Assembly: GCA_965237785.1 (NCBI GenBank)
Contig: OZ250159.1
Span: 1,984,001 to 2,048,000 of the forward strand
Source: UBA6522 sp965237785
GTDB taxonomy: Bacteria; Pseudomonadota; Gammaproteobacteria; Steroidobacterales; Rariloculaceae
DNA length: 64,000 bases
Direction: 5' to 3'
This document shows, piece by piece, positions 54,801 to 62,888 of this stretch. The position numbers and the translations under genes were made by a program. Numbering within the stretch: position 1 is the first letter of the stretch; each line of letters starts with the position of its first letter. Under the pieces are notes generated by a model that saw only the letters and a program-made list of their open reading frames with translations, had not been told where the DNA came from and made no database searches.

Positions 54801-55327
54801 TGCTGGGTCGGGCGGTCGCGTCGCTGCGCGACGGTCTGGAGCCGAACCTGGAAGATCCGCTCACCCATGGGACGGAGGTCGAGATCGGCCTGCCGGCGCT
54901 GATTCCGGAGGACTATATGCCGGATGTGCACATGCGTCTGGTCCAGTACAAACGCATCGCCAGCGCCGATTCGGAGAAGGCATTGCGCGAACTGCAGGTC
55001 GAGTTCATCAACCGCTTCGGGCTGCTGCCCGGACCGGCGAGGACGTTGTTCGAACTCGCCCGGCTCAAGCTCATGGCGCAATCGCTGGGCATCGAGAAAA
55101 TACGCGCCGGGGATTCGGGCGGCGTGTTGCAGTTCGCCGAAGATGCGTCCATTGACCCGATCCACCTGGTGAACCTGGTGGCCGATGAATCCGGAGCCTA
55201 CCGCCTGGACGGCCCGTTCAAGCTGCGTTTCACGTGGACACTGCACTCGGATCCGGAACGTACGGACGCCATCGGCGCATTGCTCGCCCGTCTCGGGGCA
55301 CCCGGCGAGGTTTCAGCCGCGGCGTAA
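51812..55327 (+). CDS. mfd: Transcription-repair coupling factor Mfd
   Basis: Removes stalled RNA polymerase and recruits UvrA. 1171 residues: UvrB-like domains 1-3 (FCDYETLPYDAYSPPQELLAERL), an RNA polymerase interaction domain (VVHEEYGIGRYRGLKNLEVDG), a superfamily 2 motor with GDVGFGKTEVALRAAF, VIVDEEHRFGVRQKE and ATPIPRTLNMAL, RecG-like HQLRGRVGRS, and the C-terminal TRCF domain. Start at ATG 51812 is about 48 bp after the FKBP stop; a GTG at about 51854 is an alternative. Confidence 0.96.
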   Translation: MGEISGVTGAGTVLVSAVLPALRLPVCSPGTAESVRWGQLYGSARSLAVSQAIRQHPGSVCVVTGSALAADTLERELGFFAPEQRPRRFCDYETLPYDAYSPPQELLAERLSALYRLTTGSREILIVNAQALLTRLPPSDFVTSRSVILKVGDRLDAQALRERLVNQGYLRVEQVLDPGDFAVRGSLIDVYPTGSEYPVRIDLFDDEIENLRIFDAHTQLSTDQVRDIRILPAKEFPFDAEAIQGFRKRFRDRVPGEPARASIYRDISDAQLPAGIEYYLPLFFDATVSLLDYLPEDTLVVLVDDAIEGLQSGWALIREREEQLRGDPERPILDADVAFWRPHDIQTRIGRFPQLELASRELQGDASDGDYNAGTRHPLDPAKAQDPDPISRWLSPDAGFKTLIATSSTGRREVVRDLLGGRGLKPSPIGNWQEFLDTQAALSLGVGDLDSGLVLPNRSIRVVTAEQLGLDRPRQRSRRRRPARDPEAIVRELTDLRVGAPVVHEEYGIGRYRGLKNLEVDGVITEFLLLEYTDSDKLYVPVHSLHLISRYTGAAAEQAPLHRLGSDQWLKARRKAAQQARDTAVELLELYARRAARKGIAMTLTDDMYQRFTLEFPFRETDDQLKAIDDVLQDLLTDKPMDRVICGDVGFGKTEVALRAAFVAVQAGYQVALLAPTTLLATQHNRTFADRFGSWPVRVELLSRFRSARDVRDVTGGMSEGTVDIVVGTHRLLSGDIEFKRLGLVIVDEEHRFGVRQKERLKRLRAEVDLLTLTATPIPRTLNMALGGLRDLSLIATPPDARLSVKTFVGQWNRQSIREAVLRELRRGGQVYFVHNQVKNIEAMAADLERLVPEAAIRVAHGQMPERTLEQVMLDFYHRRFNVLVCSTIIESGIDIPTANTIVINRADRLGLAQLHQLRGRVGRSHHQAYAYLIAPPARALTADAAKRLEAIEALEELGSGFTLATHDLEIRGAGELLGEDQSGQIQAIGFALYNELLGRAVASLRDGLEPNLEDPLTHGTEVEIGLPALIPEDYMPDVHMRLVQYKRIASADSEKALRELQVEFINRFGLLPGPARTLFELARLKLMAQSLGIEKIRAGDSGGVLQFAEDASIDPIHLVNLVADESGAYRLDGPFKLRFTWTLHSDPERTDAIGALLARLGAPGEVSAAA

Positions 55328-55341
55328 ACTCGCGTACGCGC

Positions 55342-55863
55342 TCAGGCCGCGGCAGCGCGAGCTTGCCGACGCTCCAGGTCCAGGAGGTATTCCTTGCGCC
55401 AGAGGCCTCCGCCATAACCGCCGAGACCACCACCGGTTCGGACCACGCGGTGGCAAGGCACCACCACGCTGACCGGGTTGCGGCCGACCGCACCGCCAAC
55501 GGCTCGTACCGCCGTTGGCTTGCCCACCCGGCCGGCGATCTCGCCGTAGGTTGCGGTCTCGCCAAAGGGGATACTCAGCAATGCCTCCCAAACCGCCACC
55601 TGAAAGGGTGTTCCCTGAAGATCCAGGGGGATCGAAAAGTCATTCACGGAGCCGGCGAAATAGCCGGCAATTTCCCGCTCGACACGTTCGAACAGCTTGT
55701 GCTCTTCATCGCTGACGCGAAACTTGCAGCGTTTCCCGGCCAGCGTTCCGCGCCGATCGATGCGATCTGCAAACTCGACCAGCCGGCAGCCGCGCGTGCT
55801 GACCCCGAGTACTAACTCGCCGACTGGCGTCGTGATTCGCTTGATCGAGATTTCGTCCGTCAT
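55342..55863 (-). CDS. ogt: Methylated-DNA--protein-cysteine methyltransferase (Ogt/AGT)
   Basis: Suicide repair enzyme removing alkyl groups from O6-guanine. From ATG 55863 it has 173 residues: N-terminal ribonuclease-like domain, then FQVAVWEALLSIPFGETATYGEIA, the helix-turn-helix NP-x-S region and the acceptor Cys137 in PCHRV. The start overlaps the stop of the DUF6152 gene by four bases (55860-55863), so the two are coupled. It is convergent with mfd, another repair gene. Confidence 0.94.
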   Translation of the reverse strand: MTDEISIKRITTPVGELVLGVSTRGCRLVEFADRIDRRGTLAGKRCKFRVSDEEHKLFERVEREIAGYFAGSVNDFSIPLDLQGTPFQVAVWEALLSIPFGETATYGEIAGRVGKPTAVRAVGGAVGRNPVSVVVPCHRVVRTGGGLGGYGGGLWRKEYLLDLERRQARAAAA

Positions 55864-56870
55864 TCTGCGCTCCACTGCTGGCAGTCATAGGGGTTGATGG
55901 TTTCGCCGGGTCGATACGCCCACGTCTTGGTCATGACCACGGGTTCGGTGAAGATGGCGGGATCGGTAATGGTCGCCTCGTAGTTGAGGCGGCTGCCGTC
56001 TTCGTTCACGGAAAATCGCTCCGCAACCCGGACCGCCTCGGATTGTGGAATACCGGTCTTGTCGAAGTGCGGATAATCGATGCGGGTGGTTTCCACCACC
56101 AGCGTTTCGCCCTCCCAGCGTCCCACCGAATGCCCGAGCAGGCTGGGCGCGGGCGCCTCCACGACCGCATCGGCCGACAGGTGAATGGTGCGCACCAGGT
56201 CGTACTCTTCAATGCGCAACAGGATTCGATCGCCCCGATCGACGAATTCCATGGGATAGGGATTCTCCATGATGAACACCAATCCCTTGGGTGCGCAGTT
56301 TGCGGTGGGCTCGTCCGCGACGGGATCCCATGCGGCCCGAACCGTCCGGGCAAACTCCGTCAGCGGGTAATCGTTATTCCAGAGCCGCCCGGCACTGGTC
56401 CAGACGCGAAACAGGCCGAGTTCCGTGTCGCCCGCGACCTCGCCGCGCAGGTCCTCTCCCAGTGTGTTCTCGGTCCACCGGGGACGCGATGAAAGCAATA
56501 CCTCCTGGCCGGTCGGCAGCAACATGTTCGTTATCCACATGGCGGTATCCGATCGCTTGCCGGCGCTCCCGGCCACGCGGACGCGGCTACCTGCCTCGAT
56601 CACGTCTCCAGACAGGCCCCAACGGCTCATTATGGAGACCGAGGTGGTCTCGATGTCCCAGTCCCGGGCATCATCGTCGCGCAGCGTGAAACGGATGTGA
56701 GGGTTCTGCCAGAGTACTTCCATAATCACGCCCTCAACTTCTAGTACCCGGTTGTGGTCGTAAAACGGGGCTGAGGAATGATGTGCGCAAACGCCGGAGC
56801 CAATAACGAGCAACAATACGCCGACGCTCTTCGCCAAATGGTGCCGTATTCCGGATCTGAAACAAATCAT
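55860..56870 (-). CDS. Secreted two-domain protein: DUF6152 fused to partner domain, second copy
   Basis: 336 residues paralogous to the protein at 50210. Signal peptide (SVGVLLLVIGSGVCA), predicted mature start H30-H31-S32-S33, conserved N56-P57-H58 exactly 28 residues on, as in the other fused copy. The second domain has NNDYPLTEFARTVRAAWDPVAD, CAPKGLVFIM, PMEFVDRGDRILLRIEE, LLGHSVGRWEGETLVVETTRID and a final YDCQQW. Translationally coupled to ogt downstream and divergent from the amidohydrolase (104 bp between). No function assigned. Confidence 0.78.
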   Translation of the reverse strand: MICFRSGIRHHLAKSVGVLLLVIGSGVCAHHSSAPFYDHNRVLEVEGVIMEVLWQNPHIRFTLRDDDARDWDIETTSVSIMSRWGLSGDVIEAGSRVRVAGSAGKRSDTAMWITNMLLPTGQEVLLSSRPRWTENTLGEDLRGEVAGDTELGLFRVWTSAGRLWNNDYPLTEFARTVRAAWDPVADEPTANCAPKGLVFIMENPYPMEFVDRGDRILLRIEEYDLVRTIHLSADAVVEAPAPSLLGHSVGRWEGETLVVETTRIDYPHFDKTGIPQSEAVRVAERFSVNEDGSRLNYEATITDPAIFTEPVVMTKTWAYRPGETINPYDCQQWSAE

Positions 56871-56974
56871 GGTTCCAACTCCCTGGTTGACCGATTCGAA
56901 ACAGGTTCAGTGTACGATATTCATGCCCGACGCGGCACACTACCCGCAGCCTCCCGGACATTCAAGGAATCAAG

Positions 56975-58732
56975 ATGCCTGACCAAACAACCCGTTTCGC
57001 TTCCGCTGCTACGGCCCGTCTCCTGCCGGGCGCTCTGATCGTTCTCCTGGGTTTCACACTGAGCAACCTCGGTATTGCGCAGCCAGCCGGTTCGGACGGC
57101 GGCGAATGGTGCGCCGTCAGCGGCGACCTCGTATTGACGAATGGGCAGATTCTCACGGTTGATGCCGACGATTCCACCCAGTCCGCGGTGAGGATTCGGG
57201 GCGACCGGATCGTCGCGGTGGGCGATGACGTCGGTAGCTACGACTGCGATCGGCGAATCGACCTGGGCGGCCGAACGGCGATACCGGGACTCATCAACAA
57301 TCACCTGCATTTTCTGCGTGCCGGGAACCGGCCCGGGCATGACGTCAGGGCGATCGAAACCACGAAGTCGATCGTGGAACTGCAAGCGGTCATCGCCGCC
57401 CGCGCGGCGAGCTTGCCGCCGGCAACGGACGCACTCGACGGCACGGATTTCATTTCAATCGTCGACTCCTGGAGCCCGCGGCAGTTCGACGAGGGCCGCG
57501 TCCCGACACTGGCCGAACTGGACGAGGCAGCACCGGATCACGCCGTGTACATGATGGGCTATCCCTTCGGTCCGGGCATTGCCAACTCGATCGGCAAACG
57601 CTTCCTGGAGTCCGCCGGCATCGAGGTGAGTGACGACGGATCGATCGCCGGTCAGCCGGGCCCGGAGACAACCGAAGCGCAGAGAGCCTACGAGGTCCTC
57701 AAGGCAAACCAGACTCCGGAAGACAAGATGCGCTCCCTTCGGGACCTGACGAAATATTCGAACACGGTGGGCCTGTCCACCGTGCTCGAAGGCGGCGGCG
57801 GCTTCCCTGGACCGGGCGTATTCGACGAGTACCGCGACTATGAAGCCGCCATGGCCATGTGGCGCGAACACGGCCTGACGGTACGCCTGCGGCTGTTCTT
57901 CCAGTCATGGGCCCGCTCCACCGGCGGCATCGAAGCCATCCGGCAGCGCGTCGAGAATACATTCATGGGCCTTGGCGACGACATGATGAAGGTCTCCGGC
58001 TTCGGCGAAAACATCGTTGTGGAATCCACGCCTATCCAGCCGTTGGAACTATTTGTGGAGGCCTATACCATCGCCGCGGAGAACGGCTGGCTGGTGCATC
58101 AGCACTCCGTCGACGTCGAAGAACTGGAAACCCACACCACCGCATTCGAGCGCGTCAACGAGATCATTCCCATCGCCGATCTCCACTGGAACCTGTCCCA
58201 CGTCCAGGAGATCGACGACGGGATTCTGCAACGGCTCAAGGCCATCGGCGCGGGAGTTGCCGCCCAGACTCACTACTATCACGGTAACTTCGCCCTCGGG
58301 GATGTCGGTCCTCCCTATCGCCTCATTGTCGACAGCGGCGCGCACATGAGCGCCGGCAGCGACGGCGGCCCGTTTTCGCCGTGGATACCGATCTACCACA
58401 TGACCACGGGCATGACGTCATACGGCGACCCGATTCTGGCCGAGCAGGCGATCACCCGCATGGAGGCACTGCGTGCCTGGACGCTGGGCAGCGCCTGGGA
58501 TGCCCACAGCGAGGACGATCTGGGTTCGATCGAACCCGGAAAGCTTGCGGACATCGTGGTGCTCTCCGACGACTATCTAACGGTGCCGAACGAAGAGCTT
58601 AGAGACCTGAATTCCGTCCTGACCCTCATCGGCGGCGATATCGTCTATTCGGACGGCAGCGTCGTGGCCTGCGAGAGTTCGCAGGGCCCGTGGTTCAGCG
58701 AAGGTCCGGACTCAGACTGCGGATTCGAGTAA
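56975..58732 (+). CDS. Secreted amidohydrolase (YtcJ-like, COG1574)
   Basis: 585 residues with an apparent signal peptide (LLPGALIVLLGFTLSNLGIAQP). Composite beta-sandwich plus metal-dependent TIM barrel: LVLTNGQILTVD, GRTAIPGLINNHLHFL with the two metal-binding His, VHQHSVDVEELETHTTAF, LHWNLSHVQEI, MSAGSDGGPFSPW with the catalytic Asp, and LGSIEPGKLADIVVLSDDYL. These match exported YtcJ-type hydrolases whose substrates are mostly unknown. Divergently transcribed from a DUF6152 fusion gene; convergent with the tRNA-Sec. Confidence 0.88.
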   Translation: MPDQTTRFASAATARLLPGALIVLLGFTLSNLGIAQPAGSDGGEWCAVSGDLVLTNGQILTVDADDSTQSAVRIRGDRIVAVGDDVGSYDCDRRIDLGGRTAIPGLINNHLHFLRAGNRPGHDVRAIETTKSIVELQAVIAARAASLPPATDALDGTDFISIVDSWSPRQFDEGRVPTLAELDEAAPDHAVYMMGYPFGPGIANSIGKRFLESAGIEVSDDGSIAGQPGPETTEAQRAYEVLKANQTPEDKMRSLRDLTKYSNTVGLSTVLEGGGGFPGPGVFDEYRDYEAAMAMWREHGLTVRLRLFFQSWARSTGGIEAIRQRVENTFMGLGDDMMKVSGFGENIVVESTPIQPLELFVEAYTIAAENGWLVHQHSVDVEELETHTTAFERVNEIIPIADLHWNLSHVQEIDDGILQRLKAIGAGVAAQTHYYHGNFALGDVGPPYRLIVDSGAHMSAGSDGGPFSPWIPIYHMTTGMTSYGDPILAEQAITRMEALRAWTLGSAWDAHSEDDLGSIEPGKLADIVVLSDDYLTVPNEELRDLNSVLTLIGGDIVYSDGSVVACESSQGPWFSEGPDSDCGFE

Positions 58733-58781
58733 ACGGACAGCCTTGTTCGATTGGCTGGTCTTGCCGCCGCCACGGGCCGGA

Positions 58782-58874
58782 TGGCGGAGGTGGATGGGAA
58801 TCGAACCCACCAGCCGGGTTCGCCGGCTCACTGGTTTTGAAGACCAGGGGAGTCACCAGACTCCATTCACCTCC
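58782..58874 (-). tRNA. selC: tRNA-Sec (UCA)
   Basis: A 93-base selenocysteine tRNA with encoded CCA. On the minus strand: acceptor arm GGAGGTG(A) pairing with (C)CACCTCC, discriminator G and CCA. The extended D stem is six base pairs (GGAGTC/GACTCC) closed by a four-base loop, a hallmark of tRNA-Sec. The anticodon stem-loop is CTGGT-CTTCAAA-ACCAG with anticodon TCA at 58840-58838. A long variable arm with a 6 bp stem (AGCCGG/CCGGCT) and the T-arm loop TTCGATT follow. The eighth acceptor pair would be an A-C mismatch. It lies 80 bp after selB in the same direction. Confidence 0.95.
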
Positions 58875-58954
58875 AATTGCCCGCATTACTCACCGAACTG
58901 AAACCAAGCGCCATCTCAGTGAGATATGCAGCCCGCCGCTATCTTACCAACCGT

Positions 58955-60874
58955 TCAATGATCCCGGAGCCTGCGGATGTTGCCCGTGCGAATGGTCACG
59001 CCGCTGGCATCCAGGTGCTCCATCAACGGCACAATGTATTTTCGTGTCGTCCCCAACAAGTCCCTGGCGTCCGCCACGGTGAATTCGGACGGATAGGGGA
59101 AGCGGTCCCGGAGCCTCTGCTGCACATCGCGCAGCACGTCCCGGTGAACCACAAGGTGACGTTTGCGATCGTAGGTCTTGAGCCGTACCAGCACACCGGT
59201 GTCGGTCAAAAGCCGCAGGACACTGGTACGTACCCGGTCTCCTTGCAGCACGGATTCCACGGGCGGCGGCATTAACCCATAGGAGCTGAAAATTTCCTCA
59301 ATTTCCGCGGCCAAACGGCGCTCTTCGGCCGACAGACTCGCGAGGGGATCGAAATCCACGCGACTAAGGATCGCGGCGTCATTTTGCAGTTCGCCACGAG
59401 ACTGGAGTTCATCCACGGCATGTTGCAACGCAGCTTCGTCGATGTCGGCCTGCAACAGGCTGGGAATACTCGCCATGGGCAACCCCTGATTGCGAGGATG
59501 CTCCCGGTGGTAACGATTGACGGCCGCGAGGATGCTTTCCATCAGCCGGCGATAAGCTGAAGCGTCCAGGAGCCGGCCCTCCCCCACTTCAATGGCGCTT
59601 GCGGATTGTACGGCCGTGTCCATATCCGCCGGCGAAAGTCCCAGGCGCAGCCGCAGCGCCTCCCGGTCGGCGCCCTCGAGCCCGGCATCCGCCAGGCTTG
59701 TGCGCACCATCGCCGCAGGATCGCCTTCGGCCGCGCTTTGCAGGCGCGTTATGACCGCCTGATCGAATCGCCGGTGCCTTGGCGCGCCGATATCCAGCAT
59801 TCGACCACCGCCCGTGGTCACGACCGGCGTGAGGCCCCGCACGATAAAGCGTTCGCCGCGGTGGGCGGCGACCTCCCGCCGAAACCGCAATTGCACCAAC
59901 CCGCTCGCGCCCGGCTCCAGCGTTCGCGCGTCCAGCAAGCGCACCTTGGCGATCGCCTCGGAGGTGCCGAACAGCACACGGACCGAGGCGCCGTTCTTGA
60001 GCGGCTCCCTGGCATGTTCGAGGAGCCGCATTTCCACGTCGATGCGGCGGGCCGCCTTCAGAAACCCGGGCGACGCGAGGACATCGCCGCGGCTCAATGC
60101 GTCTCGTTTTTGGTGCCGGAGGTTGACCGCCACACGCTGCCCCGGATAGGCGATCTCCACGGGCTGGTTGTGAATCTGCAATCCGCGAATGGTGGCTGTC
60201 TCTCCGCCCGGAAGGATCTCGACCGCCTGGTTGGCGCCGAGCGCGCCGGCTCGCAACGTGCCCGTCACTACCGCACCGAACCCGCGCATGCCGAACACCC
60301 GGTCCACCGGCAGATAGCACCCTTCCTCGAATTCGGGCGATACGCGTGCCGGTATTGCAGTCAGCGCGTGCTTAAGCGCCTCCATACCGTCGCTGCGGAG
60401 CGCCGAAGTACACACCAGCGGCGCTCCGTCCAGAAACGAGCCGGCGACGAATGACCGGACATCGTCTTCGGCAAGCGCAAGCTCCTCGGTGGAGACGAGA
60501 TCGGTTTTCGTGAGCACGATCAGCCCGCGGTCCACGCCCAACAAATCGGCGATATCGAAGTGCTCCCGAGTCTGCGGCATGACCCCTTCGTTGGCAGCGA
60601 CGATGAGCAGGACGCCGTCGATGCCGGTGGCTCCGGAGATCATGGTGCGTACGAAGTCCTCATGCCCCGGTACATCGATGAGATCGATGGTTCTCCGGGA
60701 CGATTCAAGGAAAGAGAACCCCAGAACGATGGACAGGCCGCGTTCCTGCTCTTCCTTGAGGCGATCCGTTTCGATTCCGGTCAGTGCGCGGACCAGCGCC
60801 GTCTTGCCATGATCGACATGCCCGATGACGCCCAGCGTGAGCTGTTCGGTCGGACTAGTTGCGAGACCTCGCAC
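58955..60874 (-). CDS. selB: Selenocysteine-specific translation elongation factor SelB
   Basis: GTPase that delivers Sec-tRNA to UGA codons marked by a SECIS hairpin. 639 residues: G-domain with GHVDHGKTALVRAL, DVPGHEDFVRTM and LTKTDLV, two EF-Tu-like barrel domains, and C-terminal winged helices that bind the SECIS, ending VADARDLLGTTRKYIVPLMEHLD. Start is GTG 60874, three bases after the selA stop, so selA and selB are coupled; no ATG fits better. Confidence 0.96.
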   Translation of the reverse strand: MRGLATSPTEQLTLGVIGHVDHGKTALVRALTGIETDRLKEEQERGLSIVLGFSFLESSRRTIDLIDVPGHEDFVRTMISGATGIDGVLLIVAANEGVMPQTREHFDIADLLGVDRGLIVLTKTDLVSTEELALAEDDVRSFVAGSFLDGAPLVCTSALRSDGMEALKHALTAIPARVSPEFEEGCYLPVDRVFGMRGFGAVVTGTLRAGALGANQAVEILPGGETATIRGLQIHNQPVEIAYPGQRVAVNLRHQKRDALSRGDVLASPGFLKAARRIDVEMRLLEHAREPLKNGASVRVLFGTSEAIAKVRLLDARTLEPGASGLVQLRFRREVAAHRGERFIVRGLTPVVTTGGGRMLDIGAPRHRRFDQAVITRLQSAAEGDPAAMVRTSLADAGLEGADREALRLRLGLSPADMDTAVQSASAIEVGEGRLLDASAYRRLMESILAAVNRYHREHPRNQGLPMASIPSLLQADIDEAALQHAVDELQSRGELQNDAAILSRVDFDPLASLSAEERRLAAEIEEIFSSYGLMPPPVESVLQGDRVRTSVLRLLTDTGVLVRLKTYDRKRHLVVHRDVLRDVQQRLRDRFPYPSEFTVADARDLLGTTRKYIVPLMEHLDASGVTIRTGNIRRLRDH

Positions 60875-60877
60875 GCG

Positions 60878-62284
60878 TCATCCCACGGCTTGTCTGAACG
60901 CCCTAAGCAGCTCCTTGGTGTCGCCGGGCAGAATCGTTCTTGGATCGAGCGCCAGACGATCCCCGGTGACCCTCGCGATGACCGGCGGCTCCGCAGCGCG
61001 CAACTGCCGCGCCAGCCGCTCCGCGGTCATCCCGGCGGCGTTCACATGGACTGCCCTCGTCGGCAACTCCACCATGGGCAGCGCGCCGCCCCCCCCATAG
61101 CTCACGTCATCGACAACTTCGGCTTCAAGCCCCGGGATGTTCCGCAATCGCCGCGCAAGGTTGCCCGCTCGCCGCGCGATGTTATCGCAACTCGCGCCGA
61201 GCATACGCAGCACTGGGACCTTTTCCATGGGATCGTTGGGTGGGAGATAAAGCCGCAGCGTGGCAGCCAATGCGGCCATCGACAGCTTGTCGATACGCAG
61301 CGCACGCGCCAACGGGTTGCGCTTGATGTGATCGACAAGTTCAGCGCGTCCGACGATCAAACCCGCCTGGGGACCGCCCAACAGCTTGTCGCCACTAAAA
61401 GTGACCAGGTCCGCCCCTGCGGCAAGGCTGCCCTGGACCGTATGCTCGGTGCCGGATGCGATCGGCTGCAAATCGGTCAGCGCGCCGCTGCCGAGGTCAT
61501 GCACGAAAATCAGCTCATTCGCATGCGCCAGCCCGGCGAGTTCCGCGAGTGCCGGCTTGGCGCTGAATCCGATGATTCGAAAGTTGCTCGGATGAACGGC
61601 GAGAATGACCCGAGTCCGTTCGCCGATGGCCTCGGCGTAGTCCCCGATTCGCGTTTTATTGGTGGTTCCGACCTCGACCATCCACGCGCCGCTCTTGTCG
61701 ATGACGTCGGGCATCCGAAACGAGCCGCCGATTTCCACCAGTTCGCCTCGGGAAATGACAACTTCGCGCTCCGACGCGAAACTGTCCAGCGCCAGCATGA
61801 CCGCAGCGGCGCAGTTGTTGACCGCCAGCGCCGCCTCGGCGCCGGTGATGCGGCAGAGCAGCGACTGCACGTGGTCATGGCGGGAACCCCTTTGCCCGGC
61901 CTCAAGGTCGAATTCAAGATTCGAATAGCCCCGGGCCGCGTTATCCATTGCCGCAACCGCCTCGGCCGCCAGCGGCGCGCGCCCCAGGTTGGTATGCAGA
62001 ACGATGCCGGTCGCATTGATCGCCCGGCGCAGGCTCGCCAAGCGACGGTGCAGCAGATCCGCGCGCACGATCGCCTCATATTGGGGACTTTCAAAATCGG
62101 GCAGCTCGGTCAGCCCGTTGCCCAGACCGCGACGCAACCGGTCGAGGTGCTCGCGCATGACCTCGGTCACCTCGGCGGTGGAAAACTCCGCGCTAAGCGT
62201 GACGCCGCTTGTAGAGGCGAGCCACTTGTCGATGGCCGGAAGCCGTCTGAAGAGTTCCTGTGATTCCTGAGGCCGGTCTCCCAT
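60878..62284 (-). CDS. selA: L-seryl-tRNA(Sec) selenium transferase SelA
   Basis: PLP enzyme converting Ser-tRNA-Sec into Sec-tRNA-Sec with selenophosphate. From ATG 62284 it has 468 residues (E. coli 463): LPAIDKWL start, NATGIVLHTNLGRAPLA, VNNCAAAVMLALDSFA, VHDLGSGALTDL and the PLP lysine K300 in FSGDKLLGGPQAGL. ATG 62293 and 62362 are alternatives further upstream. A TATAAT hexamer lies at 62292-62297 on this strand, next to the start. It needs SelD for selenophosphate; selD is not in the window. Confidence 0.95.
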   Translation of the reverse strand: MGDRPQESQELFRRLPAIDKWLASTSGVTLSAEFSTAEVTEVMREHLDRLRRGLGNGLTELPDFESPQYEAIVRADLLHRRLASLRRAINATGIVLHTNLGRAPLAAEAVAAMDNAARGYSNLEFDLEAGQRGSRHDHVQSLLCRITGAEAALAVNNCAAAVMLALDSFASEREVVISRGELVEIGGSFRMPDVIDKSGAWMVEVGTTNKTRIGDYAEAIGERTRVILAVHPSNFRIIGFSAKPALAELAGLAHANELIFVHDLGSGALTDLQPIASGTEHTVQGSLAAGADLVTFSGDKLLGGPQAGLIVGRAELVDHIKRNPLARALRIDKLSMAALAATLRLYLPPNDPMEKVPVLRMLGASCDNIARRAGNLARRLRNIPGLEAEVVDDVSYGGGGALPMVELPTRAVHVNAAGMTAERLARQLRAAEPPVIARVTGDRLALDPRTILPGDTKELLRAFRQAVG

Positions 62285-62293
62285 GCCCGGCAT

Positions 62294-62888
62294 TATAGAC
62301 GCGGGATGGTTTGCAGGCGCGCGCCCACGGTAGCCGAATGGTGCGATATGCAGGCTAAACACAACTTAGGGGCTTGCCAACCGTCCTGACTACGCGCGAA
62401 GTGCGCACGACTACGATTAGGCCTGAGATTTTTTCATTTTTTCAACAAATCCCGGCGGTTCCACGCGTGCATTCTCATCAGGAATGCGCTTCACTCGTCG
62501 ACAGGCTCGGGACCGTGCAGACTAGCGTGAATTGGCTGGTTGTGTGCGTGCCACAGCTTACCGGAAGCAGGGTGCACGGGGTGACTTGCTTGCGGAACCA
62601 AGTACGCGGAGTCGTTGCGATGTCAGAGATGAAAGGTGCGTTGCTGTGGCTGCCCTACGATCACGCTACGATGCGGCGTCATAGGGACTCGGGACGCGCT
62701 GGTGATCAGGTTTTGCCCAGGAAGAGAAACGCCCCTTTCGGGGCGTCGGGCCAACGATGCTATCGCTGGCGGGGTGCAAGCATAATCCCCTGCAGGAGGA
62801 ATGTTGTCAAGCATTTGCCGGCGGGGCAACGTCTGCAGCGTGGCGGCGTTTTGGGATGAGAAATTCGCGTGGCTAAGGAAATGACGTC
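62294..62888. other. Non-coding stretch between selA and the NYN gene
   Basis: About 595 bp between divergent genes with no open frame resembling a real protein. It appears somewhat less GC-rich than the flanks (for example ATTTTTTCATTTTTTCAAC near 62428-62447). It contains a GC-rich hairpin at 62729-62746 and an AAGGAA ribosome-binding site at about 62875 for the NYN gene. I see no tRNA or insertion sequence ends in it. Confidence 0.5.
62729..62746. terminator. Possible hairpin terminator or structural RNA element
   Basis: ACGCCCC-TTTC-GGGGCGT is a perfect 7 bp inverted repeat with a four-base loop. It is not followed by a T-run on either side, so intrinsic termination is doubtful; it could be part of a small structured RNA. 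No gene ends nearby that would clearly need it. Confidence 0.35.

Noticed and set aside
62374..62859. 161-codon + strand frame upstream of the NYN gene
   Set aside because: No family features, no ribosome-binding site, and it spans the GC hairpin and A/T-rich patches; most likely chance.
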